A stretch of 64,000 nucleotides of DNA, from NCBI GenBank assembly GCA_036263655.1, contig DATAGP010000052.1, forward strand, positions 103,482 to 167,481. Reading direction: 5' to 3'. Under the pieces are notes generated by a model. The model was not told the origin of the DNA. It did no database searches and saw only the letters and a program-made list of their open reading frames with translations. The number at the start of each line of letters is the position of its first letter. Position 1 is the first letter of the stretch. Below are positions 8,960 to 17,787 of the stretch, piece after piece. Both the position numbers and the translations under genes were made by a program. The stretch comes from Schlegelella_A sp036263655 (GTDB lineage Bacteria > Pseudomonadota > Gammaproteobacteria > Burkholderiales > Burkholderiaceae_C).

Positions 8960-9984
8960 TTGATGCCGAGCGATTCGGGCGAGACCTTCGCCATGCCAGC
9001 GTCCTGCAGCAGGTAGGCATCGGTCACCACCGTCGGCCAGACGGCGTCGTAGGCGCCCTTGCCGTAGAGCGGCGTGAACAGGGCACCCTTCTCCGCCGCG
9101 TACTTCTTGAGCTTGTCGGATGTGGCGACGCGCTCGGCCCACAGCTTCTCGACCGTCGCCACCACCTCCGGCGGCACGCCCTTCGGGATGAAGATGCCGA
9201 AGCCGGTCGTGACCTTCGGGAAGTTGGGAACGAACTGGGTGATCGGCGGAATCGTGCCGAAGCCCTCGATCGTCAGCGCCTGCTCGCCGACGACGGCCAG
9301 CGGGCGCAGCCGCTTGCCCTTGATCATCTCGGCCTGCTCGGGCGCCAGCTGGGTCGTGACCTCGGTCTCGCCGGACACGGTCGAGACCACGGCCGGGTTG
9401 CCGCCGTCGTAGGTGACGTGGCGGTACTTGGCGCCGGTGGCGCGGGCGATCGCCTCCATCGCGAAGTGGCCCGACGAGCTGTTGCCCGCCGTCGAGACGG
9501 GCACCGGCTTGGCCTTCATCGCCGCCAGCAGCTGCGGGAAGGTCTGGTACGGCGACGAGGGGTTGACGCTGACGATAGAGACGTTGGTCACCGCCAGGAA
9601 GAGATGGAAGTCGTCGACCTTGCTGTTGATCATGCCGAGCACCGGGTAGGTGCCGAGCTGCTTGGCCGCGCCGGCGGTCCAGGTGTAGCCGTCCTTCGGC
9701 GCGTCCATGGTCGCCTTGGTGCCGATCGAGCCGGCGCCGCCAGGCTGGTTGACGACGACGATCTTCTGGCCGAGCCCGGCCTCGAGCTCGGAGGCGGCGA
9801 GGCGCGTCACCTGGTCGGTGGCGCCGCCGGCGGCCCAGGGCACGATGATGGTGACCGGCTTGGTCGGCTTCCACTGCGCCTGCGCCAGCGCCGGCGCAGC
9901 GACGAGGGCAGCGGCGGCGAACAGCGCCGCCGCGAAGGCCTTGGACAAAGCGGCCCGGGCAGCCGGCTGCGAATTCTTGTTCAC
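8953..9984 (-). CDS. tctC: TctC/Bug-family tricarboxylate receptor
   Basis: This 343-residue periplasmic solute receptor has a signal peptide of roughly 34 residues ending ALAQA. The opening is classic Bug style (PVTIIVPWAAGGATDQV, then VVVNQPGGAGSIG). The loop PGGAGSIGT and the conserved aspartate-containing strand ITQLAPEQAE-like region are where Bug proteins grip a ligand carboxylate. The start is GTG 9984, supported by AAGGAG five to ten bases upstream. It heads the tctCBA-isomerase operon, so it is a genuine transporter component rather than one of the many orphan Bug proteins of this order. Confidence 0.93.
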   Translation of the reverse strand: MNKNSQPAARAALSKAFAAALFAAAALVAAPALAQAQWKPTKPVTIIVPWAAGGATDQVTRLAASELEAGLGQKIVVVNQPGGAGSIGTKATMDAPKDGYTWTAGAAKQLGTYPVLGMINSKVDDFHLFLAVTNVSIVSVNPSSPYQTFPQLLAAMKAKPVPVSTAGNSSSGHFAMEAIARATGAKYRHVTYDGGNPAVVSTVSGETEVTTQLAPEQAEMIKGKRLRPLAVVGEQALTIEGFGTIPPITQFVPNFPKVTTGFGIFIPKGVPPEVVATVEKLWAERVATSDKLKKYAAEKGALFTPLYGKGAYDAVWPTVVTDAYLLQDAGMAKVSPESLGIKR

Positions 9985-10058
9985 GGAGTCTCCTTGATGT
10001 CGCCTCGAACGGGCGCCATCAGCTTACTTCATGAACGCGGGTCGGGCCGCGCCGGAAC

Positions 10059-10087
10059 GCAGCCCCGGCTGTCGCGCCCGGGGCTGC
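10059..10087 (-). terminator. GC-rich hairpin after the calcium-loop protein gene
   Basis: Perfect 10-bp arms (GCAGCCCCGG and CCGGGGCTGC) enclose a 9-base loop just past the minus-strand gene ending at 10108. No T-run follows, so it is terminator-like rather than a textbook intrinsic terminator. Confidence 0.5.
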
Positions 10088-10107
10088 CCGCGGACCTTTC
10101 AGAGGCC

Positions 10108-10488
10108 TCAGCGGCCGTGCCAGCCGTTGTGATCGCGACCGCGCCAGCCGTGGTGATGGCGCGAGTTGTCGCGGCGGTCGTAGCGGTTCGGGATGCCGTC
10201 GCCGTCACGATCCCAGCGCGGGTTGTAGACGCGATCGAAGCGGTTCGGGATGCCGTCCCGGTCGGCGTCGCCGTAGGCGCCGCGCCGATGGCCACGGTGG
10301 TAGCCGCGCTCGTACACATGGACCGGTGCGCCGTAGTAGACCGGCGCGGGCGCGCCGAAATACACCGGCGCCGGCGCGCCGATCGTGACCGACCACTGGA
10401 TGTCGTCGCGGCCGCGCGCCTCGGCGAGGCCCACACCGAGGGTGCCGGCGAGGGCGACGGCGGCGAAAGCGAGCTTCTTGACGTTCAT
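10108..10488 (-). CDS. Small exported protein with thrombospondin-type-3-like calcium loops
   Basis: This 126-residue protein has a clear signal peptide (MNVKKLAF, a hydrophobic core, then cleavage near GLAEA). The middle is a Pro/Tyr/Ala repeat (three GAPxPVYxGAP-like units near residues 37-60). Two acidic loops of the D-x-D-x-D-G-I-P-N-R-x-D type follow (DADRDGIPNRFD and DRDGDGIPNRYD), matching thrombospondin-3/OmpA-linker calcium-binding repeats. The tail is His/Arg-rich (DNSRHHHGW), which may bind metals. AAGGAGA sits upstream of the ATG. It may be a periplasmic or surface metal-binding protein, but the function is unknown. Confidence 0.75.
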   Translation of the reverse strand: MNVKKLAFAAVALAGTLGVGLAEARGRDDIQWSVTIGAPAPVYFGAPAPVYYGAPVHVYERGYHRGHRRGAYGDADRDGIPNRFDRVYNPRWDRDGDGIPNRYDRRDNSRHHHGWRGRDHNGWHGR

Positions 10489-10580
10489 CTGGTTTCTCCT
10501 TGGTTCGCGTCGCCGCGGGATCCGCAGCGATGCACGTCGTCATTGAACGCGCGAGCAGGCCCCGGAGTACCTGTTCCGGG

Positions 10581-10922
10581 TCAACGCCGTGTAAAGAAGC
10601 GCGACGAATTCAGACGGCGCGTTTCGCGCCGGCCCGGCCTGCCTTCGTCCGGGCGTTGGCGGTGGCCGGCAGCGTCGGCAATGCCCGGCGGCAGGCGATC
10701 GAGCAGCCAGCGGATCGCCAGCGGCACCAGGATCAGGTCGTCGACGATGCCGATCACCGGCAGGACGTCGGGCAGCAGGTCGATCGGCGAGAGCACGTAC
10801 AGCACGATCAGCGCCGTGCCGACTTTCAGCCAGGTCGGCGCCGCCGGATGGCGCAGGGCGATCCACAGGCGCCGCGCGTCGCCTCGGGCGATGCTCCACA
10901 GCAGGGTCAGTCGTTTCCACAT
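10581..10922 (-). CDS. YkvA/DUF1232 family small membrane protein
   Basis: This 113-residue protein carries the DUF1232 signature VLYVLSPIDLLPDVLPVIG (near residues 40-58) followed by a second hydrophobic stretch (DDLILVPLAIRWLL). ATG 10922 (MWKRLTLLW) is preferred because the family begins near there; the longer open frame upstream is antisense-like. The protein is short and membrane-associated, with no established biochemical role. It lies between the calcium-loop protein and hutF on the same strand, but 88 bp separate it from hutF and it does not look like part of the Hut operon's function. Confidence 0.8.
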   Translation of the reverse strand: MWKRLTLLWSIARGDARRLWIALRHPAAPTWLKVGTALIVLYVLSPIDLLPDVLPVIGIVDDLILVPLAIRWLLDRLPPGIADAAGHRQRPDEGRPGRRETRRLNSSRFFTRR

Positions 10923-11010
10923 GGCGCAACTCTCCGAAAGACGCTTCGGCGTCAGGTGGGGTCGCGCCGGTTGGGTGCAAGGGAGCCGGCGCCGCGCGGC
11001 TTCCCCCCTT

Positions 11011-12426
11011 TCAGGCGTCGGTCGGCGGCCAGAGCTCGGCCATGGTCGACGCGAACCTGGCGCCCACGGCAGCGGCGTGCGCATGGCGATGGTCCACCAC
11101 GACCCAGCGTCCGGCAACCATCACGTCGCGCCAGGGCCGGCCCGGACTCGAGAAGACGATGGCATCGAGCAGGCGCGTGCTGTCGATGCCGAGCAGGGCG
11201 CCGTCGCGGCGGTCGACCACCAGCGCGTCGGCGCGAGCGCCCGCACGCAGGCCCCAGCTCGCCTGGCCTGCGGCGGCGCCGCCGGCCTGCATCGCCTGCT
11301 CGAGCAGGCGCTCGGCCGTCGACGCCTGTCCGGCGTCCGGCGCCGCCGCGACGTTGCGCCGGCGCAGGGCCAGGCGCTGGCCGTACTCGAGGAGGCGCAG
11401 CTCCTCGGGCCAGGACCGCGTCGCGTGGCTGTCCGAGCCGAGCGCCAGGGGCACGCCGGCATCCAGCCAGCCGGGCAGGTCGCAGAGGCCGTCGCCGAGG
11501 TTCGCCTCGGTGCTCGGGCAGAGCACGACGCCGGCGCCGCTGCGCGCGACGGCGTCGATCTCGGCGCGCCTCGAATGCGTGGCGTGGACCAGCTGCCAGC
11601 GCTCGTCGAGGACCGCCTCGCGCGCCAGCCACTCGATCGGCCGCGCGCCGGTGGCGGCGACGCAGTCGTCGACCTCGCCCTGCTGCTCGGCGACGTGCAC
11701 GTGGATCGGCCCGGCGAAGCCCGTCGCGTGCTGCTGCAGGCGGGCGATCGAGGCCGGGCTCGCCGCGCGCAGCGAGTGGATCGCCACGCCGGCGCTGACC
11801 AGCGGCCGGCCGCTCGCGGCGAGCGACGTGGCGAGACGCCAGACGTCGTCGGCCGAGGCGGCGAAGCGGCGCTGCTCGGGCCGCAGGGGCGCGGCGTCGA
11901 AGCCGGCACGCTCGTAGAGGACGGGCAGCAGGGTGACTCCGATCCCGGCGTCGCCGGCGCCGTCGAGCACGGCGGTCGCGAGCTCGAGCGGGTCGGCGTA
12001 GGGCGTGCCGTCCGGCCGATGCTGCAGGTAGTGGAACTCGCAGACCTGGGTGTAGCCGCCCTGCAGCAGCTCGACGAAGAGCTGCGCCGCCACGGCGCGC
12101 AGCTGCGTCGGCGTGATGCGCAGGGCGACGCCGTACATGCGCTCGCGCCACGACCAGAAGTCGTCGGCCGCGGCCGATTCGCGTCGCTCGGCCAGTCCGG
12201 CGAAGGCGCGCTGGAAGGCGTGGCTGTGCGCGTCGACAAGGCCCGGCAGCAGCGGCCCGGCCACGGCTGTGCTGCCTTCGGGTGCGGCCGCCACGCCGGG
12301 CCGGACCTCGGCCCAGCGGCCGTCGCTGCCGACGCGCAGCAGCACGCCTCGGCGCCAGCCCTCGGGCAGCCAGGCGTGCTCGGCCCAGAGCGTCTGCGCC
12401 GGGGCCGCAGTCGGCTCGTCAGGCAT
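11011..12426 (-). CDS. hutF: Formimidoylglutamate deiminase HutF
   Basis: This 471-residue amidohydrolase-superfamily enzyme converts N-formimidoyl-glutamate to N-formyl-glutamate and ammonia, the fourth step of five-step histidine degradation. Metal-binding landmarks are GLVDAHSHAFQ (about residues 60-70), HVHVAEQ, HATH and the aspartate of ALGSDSHATR. ATG 12426 overlaps the hutG end by 8 bp. Its presence with hutG, instead of a HutE/HutG formimino-hydrolase, shows that this organism uses the HutF-HutG branch, which yields formate. Confidence 0.95.
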   Translation of the reverse strand: MPDEPTAAPAQTLWAEHAWLPEGWRRGVLLRVGSDGRWAEVRPGVAAAPEGSTAVAGPLLPGLVDAHSHAFQRAFAGLAERRESAAADDFWSWRERMYGVALRITPTQLRAVAAQLFVELLQGGYTQVCEFHYLQHRPDGTPYADPLELATAVLDGAGDAGIGVTLLPVLYERAGFDAAPLRPEQRRFAASADDVWRLATSLAASGRPLVSAGVAIHSLRAASPASIARLQQHATGFAGPIHVHVAEQQGEVDDCVAATGARPIEWLAREAVLDERWQLVHATHSRRAEIDAVARSGAGVVLCPSTEANLGDGLCDLPGWLDAGVPLALGSDSHATRSWPEELRLLEYGQRLALRRRNVAAAPDAGQASTAERLLEQAMQAGGAAAGQASWGLRAGARADALVVDRRDGALLGIDSTRLLDAIVFSSPGRPWRDVMVAGRWVVVDHRHAHAAAVGARFASTMAELWPPTDA

Positions 12427-13219
12427 GCGGCCGCCAATGCACTGCCGTCTCGAGCAGCCGGCGCAGCAGCGGCGCGAGGCGCCGGCTGCGCGCCTCCTCC
12501 ACCTCGTACGGCGGCGCTTCGGCCATGTAGCACGACCAGCACATCTCCAGCTGGAGCGCGTGCACGCCGGCGTCGGGCCGGCCGTACTCGCGCGTGATGT
12601 AGCCGCCTTTGAAGCGGCCGTCGGTGACGTGCGTGAACTCCGACTGCGCCTCAAGCACGCCCATCAGCCGGGCCCGCAGGTCGGGCGCGCAGCTCGCGCC
12701 ATTCGCCGTGCCGAGGTTGAGGTCCGGCAGGCGGCCTTCGAAGAGCCAGGGCAGCGCCGACTGGATGCTGTGGCCGTCCCACAGCACGACCTGGCCGTGC
12801 TGCGCCTTGAGCCGCGCGAGCTCGGCGCCGAGCGCCTGGTGGTAAGGGCGCCAGTAGCGCTCGATGCGCGCCGCGATCTCCGCCTCGTCCGGCGCCTCGC
12901 CTTCGCGGTACAGCGGATCGCCCGTGAAGAAGCGCGTCGGGCAGAGCTCGGTGTTGTTCACGCCGGGGTACATCGGCGTGTTCGCGGGCGGCCGGTTGAG
13001 ATCGATGACGTAGCGCGAGTGGCGCGGCACGAGCAGGCTCGCGCCGAGCTCGCGCGCGAACGCGTACAGCGCCTCGAGGTGCCAGTCGGTGTCCTCGACT
13101 GCCAGGGCGCGCGGCACGAAGCGCTCGCGCATCGCCTCGGGGATGTAGGTGCCGACGTGCGGCAGGCTGACGAGCAGCGGCGCGCGGCCGGGGCTCAGGG
13201 TGAAGACGTCCGCGCTCAT
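12419..13219 (-). CDS. hutG: N-formylglutamate deformylase HutG
   Basis: This 266-residue enzyme hydrolyses N-formyl-glutamate to glutamate and formate, the last step of the pathway. Family landmarks include PLLVSLPHVGTYIP near residues 14-27, the DTDWHLE segment, LVPRHSRYVIDLNRP, WDGHSIQS and FKGGYITREYG. The size matches the family. The start overlaps the hutI stop as ATGA and the end overlaps hutF, giving tight translational coupling. Confidence 0.95.
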   Translation of the reverse strand: MSADVFTLSPGRAPLLVSLPHVGTYIPEAMRERFVPRALAVEDTDWHLEALYAFARELGASLLVPRHSRYVIDLNRPPANTPMYPGVNNTELCPTRFFTGDPLYREGEAPDEAEIAARIERYWRPYHQALGAELARLKAQHGQVVLWDGHSIQSALPWLFEGRLPDLNLGTANGASCAPDLRARLMGVLEAQSEFTHVTDGRFKGGYITREYGRPDAGVHALQLEMCWSCYMAEAPPYEVEEARSRRLAPLLRRLLETAVHWRPHA

Positions 13220-14424
13220 GAGCGTCTCTCGACGCCGCCCTGCACGACGCGCACGCCGGGATCGTTGCCGAACCAGTAGGCGAGCTCGGCCGGATGGCCG
13301 AGCTGCCAGACGGCGATGTCGGCCCGCTGGCCGGCGACGAGCACGCCGCGGTCGGCCAATCCGAGCGCACGCGCGCCGTTCACGGTCATGCCGCGCACCG
13401 CCTCTTCCGGGGTCAGGCGGAACAGCGTGCAGGCCATGTTCATCATCAGCAGCGGCGACAGCGTCGGCGACGAGCCCGGGTTGTGGTCGGTGGCGACGGC
13501 GATCGGCACGCCGGCGGCACGCAGCGCGGCGACCGGCGGCAAGGTCGTCTCGCGGAGGAAGTAGTAGGCGCCGGGCAGGAGGACGGCGACCGTGCCTGCC
13601 TCGGCCATCGCCCGCACGCCGCTGTCGCCCAGGTACTCGAGGTGGTCGCAGGAGAGGGCGTCGAACTCGGCAGCGAGTGCGGCGCCGCCTTCGTCGCGCA
13701 GCTGCTCGGCGTGCAGCTTGACCGGCAGGCCGAGGGCACGGGCGGCCTCGAAGACGCGCCGCGTCTGCGCCGCCGTGAAGCCGATGCGGTCGCAGAACGC
13801 GTCGACGGCATCGACCAGCCCTTCGTCGTGCAGCCTCGGCAGCCACGCGCACACGGCGTCGATGTAGTCGTCGGCGCGGCCGTCGAACTCGGGCGGCAGG
13901 GCATGCGCCGAGAGGCAGGTGGCGCGCACGCCCAGCGGCAGCTCGCGGCCGAGCCGGCGCACGACGCGCAGGCAGCGCGCTTCGTCGTCGGCGCTGAGGC
14001 CGTAGCCCGACTTCGCTTCCAGCGTCGTCACGCCTTCGCGCATGAGCGCCAGGGCGCGGCCGCGCGCGCTCTCGAACAGCGCCTCCTCGCTGGCGGCGCG
14101 CGTCGCCGCGACCGTCGAGCGGATGCCGCCGCCGGCCAGCGCGATCTGCTCGTAGGTCGCGCCCTGCAGGCGCAGCTCGAACTCTCGCGCCCGCTCGCCG
14201 GCATAGACGAGGTGGGTGTGGCAGTCGACCAGGCCGGGCGTCACCAGCGCGCCGCCCAGGTCGTGCTCCTCCTCCACCCGCAGCGACGCCGGCAGATCGC
14301 TCTCCGCGCCGACCCAGTCGAGCCGGTCGCCGTCGGCGACGATCGCCCCGTGTTCGATCCAGCCCCAGGGCGCGCCGGGCGCCAGCGTTGCCAGGCGGCC
14401 GTTGCGCCAGAGCGTCCGCGCCAT
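13216..14424 (-). CDS. hutI: Imidazolonepropionase HutI
   Basis: This is a 402-residue amidohydrolase that opens the imidazolone ring to give N-formimidoyl-glutamate, the third step of histidine breakdown. Metal ligands are visible in LVDCHTHLVYAG near residues 64-75, in the HAEQ segment (VKLHAEQLRDEGG), in SCDHLEYL and in VATDHNPGSSP. The length is normal for HutI. One base separates its ATG from the hutD stop. Confidence 0.96.
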   Translation of the reverse strand: MARTLWRNGRLATLAPGAPWGWIEHGAIVADGDRLDWVGAESDLPASLRVEEEHDLGGALVTPGLVDCHTHLVYAGERAREFELRLQGATYEQIALAGGGIRSTVAATRAASEEALFESARGRALALMREGVTTLEAKSGYGLSADDEARCLRVVRRLGRELPLGVRATCLSAHALPPEFDGRADDYIDAVCAWLPRLHDEGLVDAVDAFCDRIGFTAAQTRRVFEAARALGLPVKLHAEQLRDEGGAALAAEFDALSCDHLEYLGDSGVRAMAEAGTVAVLLPGAYYFLRETTLPPVAALRAAGVPIAVATDHNPGSSPTLSPLLMMNMACTLFRLTPEEAVRGMTVNGARALGLADRGVLVAGQRADIAVWQLGHPAELAYWFGNDPGVRVVQGGVERRS

Positions 14425-14425
14425 C

Positions 14426-15007
14426 TCAGCCGGGCTGGTCAGGGCTCGCGCACATCCACCAGCCGAGAGTGGCCGCCCGTCGCTGGCCGCCGACGAAGGC
14501 GAGCGTGCGCGGCGCGCGGTCGAACCAGAGGAGCGCGTGCGCGGGCACTTCGATCTCGTGCTCGTCCGACTTGCAGCGGCCGTCGACCGCGGTGAAGAGG
14601 CCGCACTGCGCCGATTCCGGATGCCACGGCGCCGCGTCGGTGGCCAGTCCCATCGAGCCGTGCGCGCCTTGGCCGAGGATCAGGTTGAGGGCGCAGGCCG
14701 GCCCGTCGACGAGCCTGCACGACGGCGCGGCACCGCCGTCGAAGGAGAAGGGCTTCGCCCCGCGCATGACGCGTTCGACGCGCGCGCCGAAGCGCAGCTC
14801 GACGCCGAGGCCCTTGACGATCGCGAACCAGCGCTGCGTGGCGGGGTAGGACGAGAACGGGCCGTCGGCCGTGATATCGGCGATGCTGACGCGCCAGAGC
14901 CGGTCCTCGCCGCTGCCCGGACCGTCGAGCAGGTCGCGCCGAACGCCGCCGCCGTTGCGCCAGGGCTGCGGCTCGGCGTCGTCGATGCGGATCAGGCGCG
15001 GCGGCAT
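14426..15007 (-). CDS. hutD: HutD family protein
   Basis: This 193-residue cupin-fold protein matches HutD, an accessory factor of histidine utilisation proposed to limit Hut expression or buffer pathway flux. Recognisable segments are QPWRNGGGVRRDLL near residues 14-27, WRVSIADITADGPFSSYP and the late LLWFDRAPRTLAF. It is the first gene of the minus-strand hutDIGF operon. It diverges from hutU across 108 bp (15008-15115) that must hold both promoters. No HutC gene is present in the window, and no TGTATAGACA-like HutC operator was seen there. Confidence 0.9.
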   Translation of the reverse strand: MPPRLIRIDDAEPQPWRNGGGVRRDLLDGPGSGEDRLWRVSIADITADGPFSSYPATQRWFAIVKGLGVELRFGARVERVMRGAKPFSFDGGAAPSCRLVDGPACALNLILGQGAHGSMGLATDAAPWHPESAQCGLFTAVDGRCKSDEHEIEVPAHALLWFDRAPRTLAFVGGQRRAATLGWWMCASPDQPG

Positions 15008-15115
15008 GGGGCGGACGATACCCCGAGCGACGAAGTCATGCGGCGCGCCGACGACCGCTCGCGCGGCTCGGCGTGGGACTACGATGGCGCACGCCACCGT
15101 CACTGCGAGGCTGCC

Positions 15116-16822
<1,707 letters not shown>

Positions 16823-16870
16823 AGGCACCGGCGTCGAGGCGCGACCGTCGCACGTCCAGGCGGCGCGCAA

Positions 16871-16897
16871 TTGACGATGACCTGCCCCTCCCATAAG
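16871..16897 (+). promoter_or_regulatory. Candidate sigma70 promoter for the PEP-CTERM gene
   Basis: TTGACG (16871-16876) and CATAAG (16892-16897) are separated by 15 bases, followed by the PEP-CTERM gene 43 bases later. The -35 is strong and the -10 plus short spacing are imperfect. If real, the PEP-CTERM gene has its own promoter inside the hut locus. Confidence 0.35.
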
Positions 16898-16940
16898 CTG
16901 TCCTCGCCGCCGACTCCGCGCACCAGCACATGGAGAGCCC

Positions 16941-17732
16941 ATGAAGACGCGACGCAGCTTTCGCCAGTTCGCTTTGTCTCTGGTCGCGCTTCTGGGCGCT
17001 GCAGGCGCAGCCGCTGCACCGGTCACGGTCACGGGTGGCTTCACCAGCTTTTCAACGAGCGCGGGCTTCGGCATGGGCGCGGCGACGCTCAACGGTGCGC
17101 CGCTCTGTCCCACCGCCGGCTGCAGCACCTCGCTCGGACCGGTCAGCGAGACGTTCGCCACGCCGCTTTCCAGCGTCGTGTTCGAGGTGATCGGCACGCC
17201 TTCGAATGAAGTGCGGTTCACGCCGGCCGGTCCGGTCGAGGTGAGCGGGACCGGTCCGTCCCATGTCTTCCTGCTCGGGACGCTGCTGTTCACCAACGGG
17301 CTCGGGAGCGCGCTGGATGCGTCGTTCGGCTTCACGCTGACCACCCACTCGCCGGCCGCGGCTCTCGACAATCAGACCGTGAGCGACACCTTGCGCATGA
17401 CCGTCACGACCAACGACTTCGCCGTCGGCACGCCGGCGCAGAACGCCGACTTCGTCTGGTTCATGAGCGACATCACGAGCCCGCTCGGCAGCCTGCGTGC
17501 GTTCGAGCTCCAGGACTCGCCCACGGGGACGAACACCGCGACGGCAAAGGTCTTCGGCTACATCGATTCGCTGCACCTGAGCGGCTTCGCGGACGCGACC
17601 GGGGGCTTCATCGATCCGGGCATCGACCTTCAGCCCACCGCCGCCGTCCCGGAGCCCGAGACCTATGCCCTGATGCTGGCCGGCCTCGGCCTGCTGGGCC
17701 TCGCGCGCGCACGCCGGAGCGTTCGACCCTGA
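16941..17732 (+). CDS. PEP-CTERM sorting domain protein
   Basis: This 263-residue exported protein has a Sec-type signal (MKTRRSFRQFALSLVAL, cleavage near AAAAP). Its beta-rich body resembles choice-of-anchor K-like PEP-CTERM cargo (PSNEVRFTPAG, VFLLGTLLFTNG, NADFVWFMSD). It ends with the sorting tail VPEPETYALMLAGLG, a membrane segment and ARARRSVRP. Such proteins are processed by exosortase (EpsH/XrtA) and displayed or released with exopolysaccharide. It lies between hutU and hutH on the same strand with no obvious link to histidine metabolism. Function beyond sorting is unknown. Confidence 0.88.
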   Translation: MKTRRSFRQFALSLVALLGAAGAAAAPVTVTGGFTSFSTSAGFGMGAATLNGAPLCPTAGCSTSLGPVSETFATPLSSVVFEVIGTPSNEVRFTPAGPVEVSGTGPSHVFLLGTLLFTNGLGSALDASFGFTLTTHSPAAALDNQTVSDTLRMTVTTNDFAVGTPAQNADFVWFMSDITSPLGSLRAFELQDSPTGTNTATAKVFGYIDSLHLSGFADATGGFIDPGIDLQPTAAVPEPETYALMLAGLGLLGLARARRSVRP

Positions 17733-17787
17733 CCCTCCAGCAGCGCCGGCAGTCCGGCCCCGGTGTGGGCGAGCGGCCGGTCCCCGC

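Noticed and set aside
8509..12597. A 1362-codon plus-strand open frame
   Set aside because: It spans antisense tctB, tctC, the calcium-loop protein, the DUF1232 gene and hutF. Its composition is Arg/Ala/Gly/Pro-rich with no motif.
14216..15115. An upstream extension of urocanase
   Set aside because: It runs antisense to hutD. The family N-terminus begins at ATG 15116.
15008..15115. A HutC operator in the hutD-hutU divergent gap
   Set aside because: No TGTATAGACA-like palindrome was found. Only a short TGGCG-CAC-GCCA dyad is present, too weak to call.
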